Position numbers and translations under genes: made by a program. Positions 1 to 9,822 of a stretch of 50,607 bases of DNA are shown here, piece after piece. This DNA is from Paracoccaceae bacterium. GTDB lineage: Bacteria > Pseudomonadota > Alphaproteobacteria > Rhodobacterales > Rhodobacteraceae. The DNA lies in NCBI GenBank assembly GCA_024636555.1, contig JAGXGW010000020.1, positions 1 through 50,607 on the forward strand, written 5' to 3'. Every line of letters begins with the position of its first letter. Positions within the stretch are counted from its first letter, which is position 1. The notes beneath the pieces were generated by a model that worked only from the letters and a program-made list of their open reading frames with translations, ran no database searches and was not told where the DNA came from.

Positions 1-762
1 CGCCCGCACGAAATCCTGCGTCTGCATGCAGATCGCCTGCGCCTGCGCCTCGGCCTCGATGGCCTGATCGATCGACATCGACCATTCCTGCGCCAGCATG
101 GTCTTGGTCATCATATGGCCGAAATTCGGCCCCGCCGCGATGCGGCCCGCCATCTCCTGTGCCGCCGCCTCCAGTTCATCGCCCGCCACAAGCCGGTTGA
201 AGAACCCCCAGCGCTCGCCCTCATCCGCTGTCATCATGCGGCCTGTATAAAGCAGCTCCGCCGCCCGTCCCTGCCCGATGATGCGCGGCAGGATCGCGCA
301 AGCGCCCATGTCGCAGCCCGCCAGACCGACGCGGGTGAACAGAAACGCGGTTTTCGCCTCCGGCGTGCCGATCCGCAGATCCGCCGCCATGGCGATGATC
401 GCCCCCGCGCCCACGCAGATGCCATCCACCGCCGCGATCACCGGCTTGCCGCAATGCACGATAGCCTTGACCAGATCGCCGGTCATGCGTGTGAAGGCCA
501 GCAGTTCCTTCATGCTCATCTTGGTCAGCGGGCCGATAATATCATGCACGTCGCCGCCCGAGCTGAAGTTGCCGCCATTCGCGGCAAACACCACCGCTTT
601 GACGTCATCGGCATAGACCAGATCGCGGAACCAGTCGCGCAACTCGGCATAGCTGTCGAATGTCAGCGGGTTCTTTCGCTCGGGCCGGTCCAGCGCGATT
701 GTCGCGACCCCGTTTTCGACCTTGCACAAAAAGTGCTGCACATCGGTTCGCATCTCGGTCAT
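1..762 (-). CDS. enoyl-CoA hydratase/isomerase family protein (partial, C-terminus cut by window edge)
   Basis: Crotonase-fold enzyme, expected to hydrate or hydrolyse a CoA-thioester intermediate in the cytoplasm. The 254 visible residues start [11 protein letters not shown]. They include the early family motif [10 protein letters not shown] (24-33), the oxyanion-hole segment [13 protein letters not shown] (59-71) and the second conserved block [22 protein letters not shown] (110-131, lightly spaced). The reading frame runs off the left end, so length and C-terminus are unknown. The ATG overlaps the stop of the MarR gene by ATGA, so it is the last visible cistron of the operon that begins with the aminobenzoyl-CoA monooxygenase/reductase. 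Its likely role is therefore the beta-oxidation-like processing of the reduced non-aromatic ring CoA ester. Family assignment is firm; the exact substrate is inferred from context. Confidence 0.9.
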   Translation of the reverse strand, partial: MTEMRTDVQHFLCKVENGVATIALDRPERKNPLTFDSYAELRDWFRDLVYADDVKAVVFAANGGNFSSGGDVHDIIGPLTKMSMKELLAFTRMTGDLVKAIVHCGKPVIAAVDGICVGAGAIIAMAADLRIGTPEAKTAFLFTRVGLAGCDMGACAILPRIIGQGRAAELLYTGRMMTADEGERWGFFNRLVAGDELEAAAQEMAGRIAAGPNFGHMMTKTMLAQEWSMSIDQAIEAEAQAQAICMQTQDFVRA

Positions 763-1241
763 TGGGCTATTCCTTTTTCGTCCAGTTTCTGCGCCAGCGT
801 CCGCAGGCGGGCGGCGTAGCTGCGCGCCTCGTCGGGGCTGAGTTCGGCCAGCATGGTGTCAATCCACATCTCGTGCTCGGCAGCCTGTCTGGCAAAAACC
901 TCGGCCCCCTTGGCAGTCATCCGCACCAGCATGGCGCGCCTGTCGCCCGCCACGGGGACACGGACGACCAGACCATCCTCGGCCAACCGGTCCACAATGC
1001 CGGTGACATTGCCGTTCGACACCCGCAGCACGCCTGACAGGGCCGACATCCGCAGCCCCTGTTCATGGCGGCTGAGTGCCGCCAGCACGTCAAAGCGCGG
1101 CAGGGTGCTGTCAAACTCGGTCCGCATCCTGTCGCGCAGTTCCGCCTCGATCTTGCGGGTCACGGCCAGCAGGCGCAGCCACAGGCGCAGGCGCTGCTTT
1201 GATCCCTGCTCGGCGGGCCGGATTTCGGGCATCCGCTTCAT
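759..1241 (-). CDS. MarR family transcriptional regulator
   Basis: Small (160 aa) winged-helix DNA-binding protein. The region around residues 48-112 shows the MarR pattern: a recognition-helix stretch ([22 protein letters not shown]) followed by the wing with the conserved DRR ([16 protein letters not shown]). It overlaps the SDR gene upstream and the enoyl-CoA hydratase downstream by ATGA, so it is co-transcribed with the pathway it probably controls. MarR repressors of aromatic CoA pathways commonly respond to the CoA-thioester substrate, which is an inference here. The likely binding site is the imperfect palindrome in the divergent promoter at 4307-4333. Confidence 0.9.
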   Translation of the reverse strand: MKRMPEIRPAEQGSKQRLRLWLRLLAVTRKIEAELRDRMRTEFDSTLPRFDVLAALSRHEQGLRMSALSGVLRVSNGNVTGIVDRLAEDGLVVRVPVAGDRRAMLVRMTAKGAEVFARQAAEHEMWIDTMLAELSPDEARSYAARLRTLAQKLDEKGIAQ

Positions 1242-1957
1242 ATCTCGCCCCCCGAGACCGACAGCGCGTGTCCGTTGACCATGGATGCGTAGGGCGAGGC
1301 CAGAAACATCACCGCCGCCACCACCTCGTCCGGTGCGATCAGGCGGCCCATCGGATTGTCGCTGACCACCTGCGCCAATGCCGCATCGCGGTCCAGATCG
1401 AACCGTTTGGAGACAGCGCTGATTGCCGCCTCGGCCAGATCAGTCTCCACGAAACCGGGGCAAACCGCGTTGCAGGTGATGCCTTTGCTGGCCACGTCCA
1501 GCGCGACAGACCGGACCAGCCCCAGCACGCCATGTTTCGCCGCCGCATAGGCCGGGATCGCGGCACCGCCCTTGAGGCTGGCGGTCGAGGCCATGGCGAT
1601 CAGCCGCCCGCCCGCCGTCATACCGTGCAACGCCTCGCGGAAGATCAGGAATGTCCCGGTCATATTCACCGCCAATGTGGCGTTCCAGTTTTCAAGCGTC
1701 AGCCCGCGCAGCTTGCCCGCCACCCCGCCGCCCGCATTGGCGATCACCACATCGTAGGGCGTATCGAACAGCGCCTGCACCTGCGCCTCGTCCGTTACAT
1801 CGGCGCTGTGGCAATCCATATCGAAACCCTGTGCCGTCTCCTGCAAGGCCTCCAGCCGCCGTCCGGTGATCGTCACATGATCGCCTGCCGCCGCGAAGGC
1901 CCGCGCCACGGCGCGCCCGATGCCCGATCCGCCACCCGTGACCAGAACGCGCCTCAT
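1238..1957 (-). CDS. SDR family NAD(P)-dependent oxidoreductase (3-hydroxyacyl-CoA dehydrogenase-like)
   Basis: Classical short-chain dehydrogenase of 239 aa. Visible signatures are the cofactor loop TGGGSGIG (7-14), NAGG (74-77), and the catalytic triad Ser124, Tyr137 and Lys141 in a YAAAK motif. TGRR at 31-34, after the second beta strand, suggests NADP(H) preference, but this is a weak inference. It sits between the monooxygenase/reductase and the MarR gene with ATGA overlaps on both sides. In CoA-dependent aminobenzoate or salicylate pathways such an enzyme would oxidise or reduce a ring hydroxyl or oxo group after the ring has lost aromaticity. Fold and enzyme class are certain; the substrate is inferred. 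Confidence 0.9.
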   Translation of the reverse strand: MRRVLVTGGGSGIGRAVARAFAAAGDHVTITGRRLEALQETAQGFDMDCHSADVTDEAQVQALFDTPYDVVIANAGGGVAGKLRGLTLENWNATLAVNMTGTFLIFREALHGMTAGGRLIAMASTASLKGGAAIPAYAAAKHGVLGLVRSVALDVASKGITCNAVCPGFVETDLAEAAISAVSKRFDLDRDAALAQVVSDNPMGRLIAPDEVVAAVMFLASPYASMVNGHALSVSGGEI

Positions 1958-4251
1958 ACCTTGCCCACCTGTTCCGCCTCACGCTCGGCCAGTCGCCACG
2001 CCTGATCGCGCCCCGCGATATAGGGCAGCGGCCAGCTTGCGTGGCGGTCACCGATCGCGGTGCCTGCATGCAGGGTCCAGTAAGGATCGGCCAGATGCGG
2101 GCGCGCCAGACAGACCAGATCGGCCCGCCCCGCCATCAGGATCGAATTGACGTGATCCGGTTCGAAGATATTGCCCACGGCCATCGTCGCCAGACCCGTC
2201 TCGTTGCGGATCCGGTCGCTGAACGGTGTCTGGAACATGCGGCCATAGACGGGCCGTGCCTCGGTGGATGTCTGGCCCGCCGACACGTCGATAATGTCAG
2301 CCCCCGCCGCGTGGAACATCCGCGCAATCTCCACCGCCTCTTGCGGCGTCACGCCATCGTCACCTGCCCAGTCGTTCGCGGAAATCCGCACCGACATCGG
2401 CTTTTCCTCGGGCCAGACTGCGCGCATCGCGGCAAACACCTCTAACGGCCAGCGCATCCGGTTTTCCAGACTGCCGCCGTAATCATCCGTGCGCTTGTTC
2501 GACAGCGGCGAGATGAAAGACGACACCAGATAGCCATGCGCGGCATGCAGTTCGACCATATCGAAGCCTGCGCGGTCCGCCATTTCCGTGGCTGACACGA
2601 ATTCCGCCGTCACCCTGTCCATATCGGCGCGGGTCATCTCGCGCGGGGTGGCATTGTCCTTTGACCACGGGATGGCAGAGGCCGACATGACCTCCCAGTT
2701 ACCCGCCACCAAGGGCGCGTCCATCTTTTCCCAGCCAAGCTGCGTTGATCCCTTGCGCCCTGAATGGCCGATCTGGCAGCAGATTTTCGCCTCTGTCTCG
2801 GCATGGGTGAAATCCACCAGCCGCTTCCACGCCGCCTCATGCTCCGGCGCGTAAAGCCCGGGACAGCCCGGCGTGATTCGGCCCTCCGCCGACACGCAGG
2901 TCATTTCCGTATAGACCAGCCCCGCACCGCCCTTGGCGCGCTCGGCGTAATGCACGAAATGCCAGTCTGTCGGGCAACCGTCCACCGCCTTGTATTGCGC
3001 CATCGGGGACACGACAATGCGGTTGGCCAGTTCCATCTCGCGCAGCCGGAACGGCGCGAACATCGGCGCGCGCAGCGGCGCATTGTCCGACACGCCCGCC
3101 TGTGTCTGGAACCAGCGTTCCGCCGAGGCCAACCAGTCAGGATCGCGCAAGCGCAGGTTTTCATGGGAAATCCGCTGGCTCCGCGTCAGCAGCGAGTAAT
3201 TGAACTGCACCGGATCAAGGTCCAGATACCGCTCCACCTCCTCGAACCATTCCAGCGAATTGCGCGCCGCCGATTGCAGGCGCAGCACATCCAGCCGCCG
3301 CTCGTCCTGATATTTGACGAAAGCTTGGCTTAGCGTGGGCTCCGTATCCAGATAGGTGGCCAGCGCAATCGCGCTGTCCAAAGCCAGCCGCGAGCCGGAA
3401 CCGATGGAGAAATGCGCCGTCGCCGCCGCATCGCCCATCAGCACCACATTCTGATGATGCCATGTCTCGCAATTCACGCGCGGGAAATTGATCCACACCG
3501 CCGAGCCGCGCAGATGATGCGCGTTCGACATCAACGCATGACCGCCCAGATGCCCCTCGAATATCTTGCGGCAGGTCTCGACCGTGTCCTCCTTGGACAT
3601 ATCGGCGAAACCCCAGTTGTCCCACGTCTCCTGCGTACATTCCACAATGAAGGTCGCGGTCTTGTCGTCGAACTGATAGGCATGCGCCCAGACCCAGCCA
3701 TGCTGCGTTTTCTCGAAAATAAAGGTAAACGCATCGTCGAATTTCTGATGCGTGCCCAGCCAGACGAATTTGCACAGCCGCGTATCCACATCGGGTTTGA
3801 AGTGTTCCGCCCACTGGCTGCGGACGCGACTGTTCAGACCATCAGCGGCGACCACGAGATCATATTCCCTGGCATAATCCTCGACCGGGCCAACCTCTGT
3901 CTGGAATTGCAGATCGACGCCCAGTTCCTGCGCCCGCTCCTGCATGATGTTGAGCAGTTTCATCCGTCCGATCCCCGCGAAACCATGCCCGCCCGACACG
4001 GTGCGATGCCCGTCATGCACCACGGCGATATCGTCCCAATAGGCAAAATTCTCGCGGATCGTGGCGGCGCTGACCGGGTCATTCACCTCAAGCTTGCCCA
4101 GCGCGTCATCCGACAGCACCACGCCCCAACCGAAGGTGTCATCGGCGCGGTTACGCTCGAACACGGTCACTTGCGTGTCGGGTTGGCGCAGCTTCATCGA
4201 GATTGCAAAGTAGAGGCCTGCCGGCCCGCCTCCGAGACATGCGATCTTCAT
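1954..4251 (-). CDS. bifunctional 2-aminobenzoyl-CoA monooxygenase/reductase or salicylyl-CoA 5-hydroxylase (FAD monooxygenase fused to OYE domain)
   Basis: A 765-aa two-domain flavoenzyme. Residues 1-390 are a class A FAD monooxygenase: GGGPAG (7-12), AADG (135-138) and the FAD-ribityl motif LMGDA (271-275). Residues about 395-735 are an Old Yellow Enzyme/2,4-dienoyl-CoA reductase barrel with the HAAHGYL (569-575) and [16 protein letters not shown] (579-594) motifs. This architecture is that of ACMR from Azoarcus evansii, which hydroxylates 2-aminobenzoyl-CoA and reduces the ring with NADH; database names also include salicylyl-CoA 5-hydroxylase. It is the first gene of the operon. No CoA ligase is visible in the window, so the acid (anthranilate versus salicylate) is not settled. 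No key motif is missing. Confidence 0.92.
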   Translation of the reverse strand: MKIACLGGGPAGLYFAISMKLRQPDTQVTVFERNRADDTFGWGVVLSDDALGKLEVNDPVSAATIRENFAYWDDIAVVHDGHRTVSGGHGFAGIGRMKLLNIMQERAQELGVDLQFQTEVGPVEDYAREYDLVVAADGLNSRVRSQWAEHFKPDVDTRLCKFVWLGTHQKFDDAFTFIFEKTQHGWVWAHAYQFDDKTATFIVECTQETWDNWGFADMSKEDTVETCRKIFEGHLGGHALMSNAHHLRGSAVWINFPRVNCETWHHQNVVLMGDAAATAHFSIGSGSRLALDSAIALATYLDTEPTLSQAFVKYQDERRLDVLRLQSAARNSLEWFEEVERYLDLDPVQFNYSLLTRSQRISHENLRLRDPDWLASAERWFQTQAGVSDNAPLRAPMFAPFRLREMELANRIVVSPMAQYKAVDGCPTDWHFVHYAERAKGGAGLVYTEMTCVSAEGRITPGCPGLYAPEHEAAWKRLVDFTHAETEAKICCQIGHSGRKGSTQLGWEKMDAPLVAGNWEVMSASAIPWSKDNATPREMTRADMDRVTAEFVSATEMADRAGFDMVELHAAHGYLVSSFISPLSNKRTDDYGGSLENRMRWPLEVFAAMRAVWPEEKPMSVRISANDWAGDDGVTPQEAVEIARMFHAAGADIIDVSAGQTSTEARPVYGRMFQTPFSDRIRNETGLATMAVGNIFEPDHVNSILMAGRADLVCLARPHLADPYWTLHAGTAIGDRHASWPLPYIAGRDQAWRLAEREAEQVGKV

Positions 4252-4306
4252 TGCGCGTCACCCTTCCCCTAGCTCATAAGGAAAGCCTATCCGGCTTCAA
4301 TTTTAT

Positions 4307-4333
4307 TTCAAGTATAAATCTTTTAAGTTTGAA
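4307..4333. promoter_or_regulatory. candidate MarR operator between divergent genes
   Basis: An AT-rich 27-bp imperfect palindrome of pattern TTCAA-n3-TAAA-n3-TTTA-n3-TTGAA lies in the 202-bp spacer between the monooxygenase/reductase gene and the divergent aminotransferase gene. Symmetry, AT-richness in a GC-rich genome and location fit a MarR-type site; the regulator at 759-1241 is the natural candidate. Binding is inferred. Confidence 0.5.
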
Positions 4334-4453
4334 GTAATTTGTCCCGTTCCGGATTTCCTGACTGTTTTCAACGCGTCAGGCTGGGCATGACAATCGCAAT
4401 TGCCAGTCCTTGCTGCGCGGACTAGGCTGGTTGAGCCATCAGGAGGCCGCCCC

Positions 4454-5779
4454 ATGTCCCATATATTCCCCCGTCATTCCCGCCAGAGCGTGCCCACGGT
4501 TGTCGACGGAGACGGCTGCTATCTCATCGATTCGACCGGAAAGCGCTATCTGGACGGATCGGGCGGCGCGGCGGTGTCCTGTCTTGGCCATGGCGACCGC
4601 ACCGTGATCGACGCGATCAAGGCGCAACTGGACAAGGTCGCCTTTGCCCATACCGGATTTTTCACTTGCGAGCCTGCCGAGGCGTTGGCCGATCTGTTGA
4701 TCGCGCATGCCCCCAAAGGCATCGACCGCGTCTATCTGGTCTCCGGCGGGTCCGAGGCCACGGAGGCGGCGATCAAACTGGCGCGGCAATACTGGGTCGA
4801 GAAGGGAGAGCCGCAGCGCGGACGGCTGATCGCGCGGCAACAAAGCTATCACGGCAACACCATCGGCGCGCTGTCTGCGGGCGGCAATGCGTGGCGGCGC
4901 GCGCAATTCGCGCCGCTTCTGCTGGACGTCAGCCACATCCCGCCCTGCTACGATTACCGCCTGCGGCATGACAACGAGACCTCCGAGGATTACGGCATCC
5001 GCGCCGCCAATGCGCTGGAGGAGGAACTGCTGCGCGTCGGCCCCGAAACGGTCATGGCCTTCATGGCCGAACCCGTGGTGGGCGCCACCGCGGGCGCGCT
5101 GACACCCGCACCGGGCTATTTCAAGCGTATCCGCGAGATCTGCGACCAATACGGCATCCTGCTGATATTGGACGAGGTCATGTGCGGCATGGGGCGCACC
5201 GGCCATCTGTTCGCCAGCGAGGCGGACGGGATCAGCCCCGATATCCTGTGTATCGCCAAGGGTTTGGGCGCGGGTTACCAACCCATCGGTGCGATGCTGT
5301 GCAGCGCGGAAATTTATGACACCATCGCAAGCGGCACTGGGTTTTTCCAGCATGGACACACCTATCTGGGCCATCCCACAGCGGCGGCGGCGGGTCTGGC
5401 AGTGGTCTCCTCCATCCTTGAGCGTGACCTGATCACGCGGGTGCGCGTACAGGGCGACAAGCTGGCCGAACGGCTGCAGTTGCGTTTCGGGCAGCATCCG
5501 CATGTCGGGGATCTGCGCGGGCGTGGGCTGTTCCGCGGCATCGAACTGGTTGCGGACCGCGACACCAAAGCGCCGTTCGATCCGGCGCGCGGTATTGCGG
5601 GCAAGCTCAAGAAAGCGGCGTTCGAGGCAGGTCTGATCTGCTATCCGATGCAGGGCACGATCGACGGCAGGGTGGGCGACCATGTTCTGCTGGCCCCGCC
5701 CTTTATTATCGAGGACGCGCAACTGGACGAGTTGACCGACAAGCTCAGCCGCGCACTCGAACAGGTGCTGGCGGCATAG
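4454..5779 (+). CDS. class III (ornithine/omega) PLP-dependent aminotransferase
   Basis: A 441-aa fold-type I aminotransferase. Visible features are the phosphate-binding loop SGGSEATEAAIKLA (97-110), QSYHGNT (130-136), the ring-stacking and Asp region LILDEVMCGMGRTG (237-250, Asp240) and the Schiff-base Lys269 in CIAKGLGAG. The start is set at 4454 because AGGAGG lies 8 nt upstream and the protein then begins at the family's usual point; an in-frame ATG at 4400 would add 18 unlikely residues without a ribosome-binding site. It is divergent from the aromatic-CoA operon and followed by the TAXI transporter genes. Amino donor and acceptor cannot be told from sequence. Confidence 0.9.
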   Translation: MSHIFPRHSRQSVPTVVDGDGCYLIDSTGKRYLDGSGGAAVSCLGHGDRTVIDAIKAQLDKVAFAHTGFFTCEPAEALADLLIAHAPKGIDRVYLVSGGSEATEAAIKLARQYWVEKGEPQRGRLIARQQSYHGNTIGALSAGGNAWRRAQFAPLLLDVSHIPPCYDYRLRHDNETSEDYGIRAANALEEELLRVGPETVMAFMAEPVVGATAGALTPAPGYFKRIREICDQYGILLILDEVMCGMGRTGHLFASEADGISPDILCIAKGLGAGYQPIGAMLCSAEIYDTIASGTGFFQHGHTYLGHPTAAAAGLAVVSSILERDLITRVRVQGDKLAERLQLRFGQHPHVGDLRGRGLFRGIELVADRDTKAPFDPARGIAGKLKKAAFEAGLICYPMQGTIDGRVGDHVLLAPPFIIEDAQLDELTDKLSRALEQVLAA

Positions 5780-5830
5780 ACCCGCGATTAACGCCTGCAA
5801 ATCATTAGCTTACAAATAATGCAACTCAGG

Positions 5831-5928
5831 TTGATCTTAAAATCAGCCCTTTCGTGCGTTGCACTTTGTAAAAATACCACTAGGCTAAAGGATAATAAAA
5901 ATAACCAAGGGCTGATCTTAACAGCCCT
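5831..5928 (+). repeat. paired direct repeat TGATCTTAA/CAGCCCT with hairpin upstream of TAXI gene
   Basis: Two near-copies of TGATCTTAA followed by CAGCCCT occur at 5832-5850 (with a 3-nt insertion) and 5913-5928, about 80 bp apart, in the 212-bp AT-rich spacer before the TAXI binding-protein gene. The second copy is part of a perfect 6-bp inverted repeat, AGGGCT/AGCCCT (5908-5928). The spacer also holds a TTGCAC (5859) about 16 bp from TAGGCT (5881), a possible promoter. Function is unknown; it could be a regulator site pair. Confidence 0.4.
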
Positions 5929-5991
5929 GAGGCAGACCAAAACAGGCCAGACGTCTCTCGGCACCCGAGCTTCAAACAAGGGAGACAAGAC

Positions 5992-6954
5992 ATGAAAATG
6001 CTCAAAACCGCATCCATGACTGCGGTTATCGCGCTATCGGCGCAGATGGCCCAATCACAGGAACGATTCATCACGATCGGCACAGGCGGTCAAACGGGCG
6101 TCTATTACGTGGTTGGCCAGTCGATCTGCCGCCTCGTAAACCGTGGCACCGCAGACCACAACCTGCGCTGCACCGCACCGTCGACAGGCGGTTCCATCGC
6201 CAATATCAACGCGATCAAACAGGGCGATATGGATATGGGCGTGGCCCAGTCCGACTGGCAGCACCACGCCTATAATGGCACGTCGCAGTTCGAAGGCGAT
6301 GGCTATGACAAACTGCGCGCCGTGTTCTCGGTGCATGGTGAACCCTTTACCGTTCTGGCGCGCGCCGATGCGGGCGTGACCGAGTTTGAGGATCTCAAGG
6401 GCAAGCGGGTGAATGTCGGCAACCCCGGTTCGGGCCAGCGCGCCACGATGGATGTGGTTCTGAACGCTCTGGGCTGGACGATGGACGACTTCGCCATGGC
6501 CTCCGAATTGCAGCCGACCGAACAGGCCGCCGCTCTGGGCGACAACAACGTGGATGCCATCGTTTATACCGTCGGCCATCCCAACGGCTCCATTCAGGAG
6601 GCCACCTCGACCGTGGAATCGCGTCTGGTGAACCTGACCGGTCCGGAAATCGACGAGCTGATCTCGGAGAACCCCTATTACGCGCGGGCTACGATCCCGG
6701 GCGGCATGTATGCCAACAACGAAGAGGACACGACGACCTTCGGCGTCAAGGCAACCTTCGTGACCTCCTCCGATGTGCCCGAAGATGTGGTCTATGAGGT
6801 GGTATCCGCCGTGTTCGAGAACTTCGACCGCTTCAAGGGGCTGCACCCTGCCTTTGCGAACCTGACCGAGGAAGAGATGATCACCGACGGCAACTCTGCC
6901 CCGCTGCATCCGGGTGCCGAGAAGTATTACCGGGAGCGTGGCTGGATCGAATAA
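5992..6954 (+). CDS. TAXI family TRAP transporter solute-binding protein
   Basis: Periplasmic binding protein of 320 aa that delivers a small carboxylate or amino acid to the TRAP permease encoded next. Residues 1-22 form a Sec signal peptide ending near AQS-QE. The TAXI hallmark IGTGGQTGVYYVVGQSICRLVN follows directly (27-50, lightly spaced), then APSTGGSIANI and a long alpha/beta body containing GKRVNVGNPGSGQRA. A GGGAGACAAG ribosome-binding site precedes the ATG. The gene is followed by a strong hairpin (6978-7007) and the fused permease. Some characterised TAXI proteins bind glutamate or other dicarboxylates, but the ligand here is not predictable. Confidence 0.93.
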   Translation: MKMLKTASMTAVIALSAQMAQSQERFITIGTGGQTGVYYVVGQSICRLVNRGTADHNLRCTAPSTGGSIANINAIKQGDMDMGVAQSDWQHHAYNGTSQFEGDGYDKLRAVFSVHGEPFTVLARADAGVTEFEDLKGKRVNVGNPGSGQRATMDVVLNALGWTMDDFAMASELQPTEQAAALGDNNVDAIVYTVGHPNGSIQEATSTVESRLVNLTGPEIDELISENPYYARATIPGGMYANNEEDTTTFGVKATFVTSSDVPEDVVYEVVSAVFENFDRFKGLHPAFANLTEEEMITDGNSAPLHPGAEKYYRERGWIE

Positions 6955-6977
6955 GCACGTCCCTTCGGTGTGATACC

Positions 6978-7007
6978 GTCCGGCCCGCCGTCAAGCGCGG
7001 GCCGGAC
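6978..7007 (+). promoter_or_regulatory. intercistronic hairpin between TAXI binding protein and TRAP permease
   Basis: Perfect 11-bp inverted repeat GTCCGGCCCGC / GCGGGCCGGAC with an 8-nt loop, 24 nt after the stop of the binding-protein gene. No T-run follows, so it is more likely an mRNA-stabilising or partial-attenuation element that raises binding protein over permease than a full terminator. Confidence 0.65.
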
Positions 7008-7062
7008 AACAATCTGCCCGCAACGAGGCAGGCTTAATCAAGCAAACATCAGGGACCTGCAG

Positions 7063-9810
7063 ATGAGCGATGACCCCAACCGCAGCAAGACCGCTCAATC
7101 CAATACCGACGGCCTGAGCCAAGCGGAAATAGACGCACTTGTGGCTGCGGCCGATACCGGCGGGCGCACCCCGTCAGGCCCGGTGGCCATGTTCATCATG
7201 CTGGTTGCGCTGTCATGGTCCCTGTTCCAGCTCTGGATCGCGTCGCCTTTGCCCTTCATGCTGGGGTTCGGCATCTTCAACGATACCGAGGCGCGCTCAT
7301 TCCATCTGGCCTTTGCCGTCTTTCTGGCCTTCGCAGCCTACCCTGCGGCGCGCGGAATGTTCCAGACCGGGCTGGCGGTGGCGGTCCCTGTCGTATTGTC
7401 GTTCATGTTCATTTACGGCAGCCGCGCCGATGATCCGATCTGGTGGATTCCGGCGGTTGCCGCGCTGCTGATCGGCGCTGTCCTGCTCGGCTCTCCGCGC
7501 GACAGGATACCCGCATGGGAATGGGCGCTGGCAATCATCGGCGCAGCGGCCTCGCTTTACGTTTTTGTCTATTACGACGATATCAGCCGCCGTGTCGGCG
7601 CGCCCGTCCTGCAGGATTTCGTCGTGGCCGTGATCGGCATCCTTGTCCTGCTGGAGGCCACGCGCCGTGCCCTTGGTCCGGCGCTGATGATCGTCGCGAC
7701 CGTCTTTCTGGTCTATACATTCCTTGGCCCGATGATGCCCTCGATCATCGCCCACAAGGGCAATTCCCTGTCCGAGGTGGTCAATCACCAATGGATCACA
7801 TCGCAGGGCGTGTTCGGCATCGCCTTGGGCGTGTCCACCTCTTTCGTGTTCCTCTTCGTGCTGTTCGGCTCCTTGCTCGACAAGGCCGGGGCGGGCAATT
7901 ACTTCATTCAGGTCGCCTTCAGCCTGATGGGCCACATGCGCGGCGGTCCGGCCAAGGCGGCGGTTGTCTCATCCGCGATGACGGGGATCATCTCCGGCTC
8001 CTCCATCGCCAATGTGGTGACGACCGGCACGTTCACCATTCCGCTGATGAAGCGGGTGGGCTTTTCGTCGGAAAAGGCGGGGGCCGTCGAGGTGGCATCC
8101 TCGGTCAACGGGCAGATCATGCCGCCCGTCATGGGGGCTGCGGCCTTCCTGATGGTCGAATATGTCGGCATTCCCTATTTCGACGTGGTCAGACATGCCT
8201 TCCTGCCCGCCGTGATCAGCTATATCGCACTGGTCTATATCGTGCACCTTGAGGCGGTGAAGGCGGGCATGAAGGGCCTGCCGCGCGCCTACGAGCCGCC
8301 GCCCATCATCCAGCGCCTGATCGGGATCGCCTTCACGGTTGCGGCCATCTGCGCGCTGAGCTTTGCGGTCTATTTCGGTATGGGCTGGATCCGGCCCGCC
8401 TTTGGCGATGCTGCGGCCTATGTCATCTTCGTGCTGCTGATCGCAGTTTATATCGGCCTGCTGCGCATCGCCGCGCGCGAAGCGCCTTTGAAGATGGACG
8501 ACCCCAACGCACCTGTCAGCTCGCTGCCCTTGCCCGGCCCCACCGTCCGGTCGGGCCTGCATTTCATCCTGCCGGTGATCGTGCTGGTCTGGGCGCTGAT
8601 GGTGGACCGGCTCAGCCCCGGATTATCGGCCTTCTGGGCGGCGTCCTTCATGATCTTCATCCTGATCACGCAACGGCCCATCATGGCCATCTTCCGGCGC
8701 GAAGCCGAGATCGGTCTGGCAGTCCGTGCGGGTTTTGTCGATCTGCTCGAAGGGCTGGTCGCCGGTGCCCGCAACATGATCGGCATCGGCATCGCCACGG
8801 CCACGGCGGGCATCATCGTTGGCTCTGTCAGCCAGACCGGCGTCGGCTCGTCACTGGCCGATGTGGTCGAGGTGCTGTCCGGCGGGCATATCATGGCGAT
8901 CCTGCTGCTGACCGCCGTACTGTCGCTGATCCTTGGCATGGGTCTGCCGACAACGGCGAACTACATCGTCGTCTCCGCCCTGCTTGCACCCGTCATCGTG
9001 ACCCTGGGCCAGCAGAACGGGCTGATCGTGCCGCTGATTGCGGTGCATCTGTTCGTCTTCTATTTCGGGATCATGGCGGATGTGACCCCGCCGGTCGGTC
9101 TGGCCAGCTTTGCCGCCGCCGCCGTGTCGGGCGGTGATCCGATCAAGACCGGCGTGGTGGCGTTTTTCTATTCGCTGCGGACGGCCGCGTTGCCGTTCCT
9201 GTTCATCTTCAACACCGAGCTTTTGCTGATCAACGTGACGTGGTTTCAAGGGATATTCATCTTCGTTATCGCCACCATCGCCATGCTGCTGTTTGCCGCC
9301 GCAACGCAGGGCTGGTTCCTGACGCGCAACCGCTTGTATGAATCCGCCTTGTTGCTGCTGATCGCTTTCAGCCTGTTCCGTCCGGGGTACTGGATGGATA
9401 TGATCTCGCCGCCTTATGACATCCTGCCGCCTTCGCAGATCGAGGAGGCCGTGATGACCACCCCGCCGGGCGAATTGCTGCGCCTGCGGATCGACGGGCT
9501 GAACGATCTGGGTGATCCGATCAGTTTCGTGGCCCTGCTGCCGGTATCCGTAGGTGACACGGCAGAGGAGCGGCTGCTGGCCTCCGGGCTGGAGCTTGGC
9601 ACCGAGGGAAATCAAGTGATCGTGGAAAATGCGACCTTCGGCAGCCCCGCGCAGCGGGCGGGCTTTGACTGGGACCAGACAATCACGCAGGTTCTGGCCC
9701 CGGTGCCGCAGCCGTCGAAATACTGGATCTTCGTCCCCACCTTCCTGCTTCTGGGTGGGTTGGTTCTGATGCAACGCAGACGCGCGGCCGCGCAGCCCGC
9801 GACCGCCTGA
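7063..9810 (+). CDS. TRAP transporter fused permease, 4TM/12TM (DctQ-DctM type) with C-terminal DUF3394-like domain
   Basis: Inner-membrane permease of 915 aa. It uses an ion gradient to import the ligand delivered by the TAXI protein. After a polar N-terminus (about 45 aa) there are about 4 helices, then the large-subunit core with motifs GLLDKAGAGNYF-like, SGSSIANVVTTGTFTIPLMKR, GQIMPPVMGAAAFLM and, in the second half, GMGLPTTANYIVVSALLAP and ADVTPPVGLASFAAAAVSGG. The last about 140 residues (PPYDIL... to AQRAGFDWDQTITQV) are an extracytoplasmic DUF3394-like extension ending in one helix. The ATG at 7063 follows AGGGACC; upstream in-frame starts at 6970 would lie inside the hairpin. Large fused TAXI-associated permeases of this length are usual. 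Confidence 0.93.
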   Translation: MSDDPNRSKTAQSNTDGLSQAEIDALVAAADTGGRTPSGPVAMFIMLVALSWSLFQLWIASPLPFMLGFGIFNDTEARSFHLAFAVFLAFAAYPAARGMFQTGLAVAVPVVLSFMFIYGSRADDPIWWIPAVAALLIGAVLLGSPRDRIPAWEWALAIIGAAASLYVFVYYDDISRRVGAPVLQDFVVAVIGILVLLEATRRALGPALMIVATVFLVYTFLGPMMPSIIAHKGNSLSEVVNHQWITSQGVFGIALGVSTSFVFLFVLFGSLLDKAGAGNYFIQVAFSLMGHMRGGPAKAAVVSSAMTGIISGSSIANVVTTGTFTIPLMKRVGFSSEKAGAVEVASSVNGQIMPPVMGAAAFLMVEYVGIPYFDVVRHAFLPAVISYIALVYIVHLEAVKAGMKGLPRAYEPPPIIQRLIGIAFTVAAICALSFAVYFGMGWIRPAFGDAAAYVIFVLLIAVYIGLLRIAAREAPLKMDDPNAPVSSLPLPGPTVRSGLHFILPVIVLVWALMVDRLSPGLSAFWAASFMIFILITQRPIMAIFRREAEIGLAVRAGFVDLLEGLVAGARNMIGIGIATATAGIIVGSVSQTGVGSSLADVVEVLSGGHIMAILLLTAVLSLILGMGLPTTANYIVVSALLAPVIVTLGQQNGLIVPLIAVHLFVFYFGIMADVTPPVGLASFAAAAVSGGDPIKTGVVAFFYSLRTAALPFLFIFNTELLLINVTWFQGIFIFVIATIAMLLFAAATQGWFLTRNRLYESALLLLIAFSLFRPGYWMDMISPPYDILPPSQIEEAVMTTPPGELLRLRIDGLNDLGDPISFVALLPVSVGDTAEERLLASGLELGTEGNQVIVENATFGSPAQRAGFDWDQTITQVLAPVPQPSKYWIFVPTFLLLGGLVLMQRRRAAAQPATA

Positions 9811-9822
9811 GGGAGAAACTCC

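Noticed and set aside
4400..4453. Upstream in-frame start for the aminotransferase
   Set aside because: No ribosome-binding site there, whereas AGGAGG lies 8 nt before the ATG at 4454.
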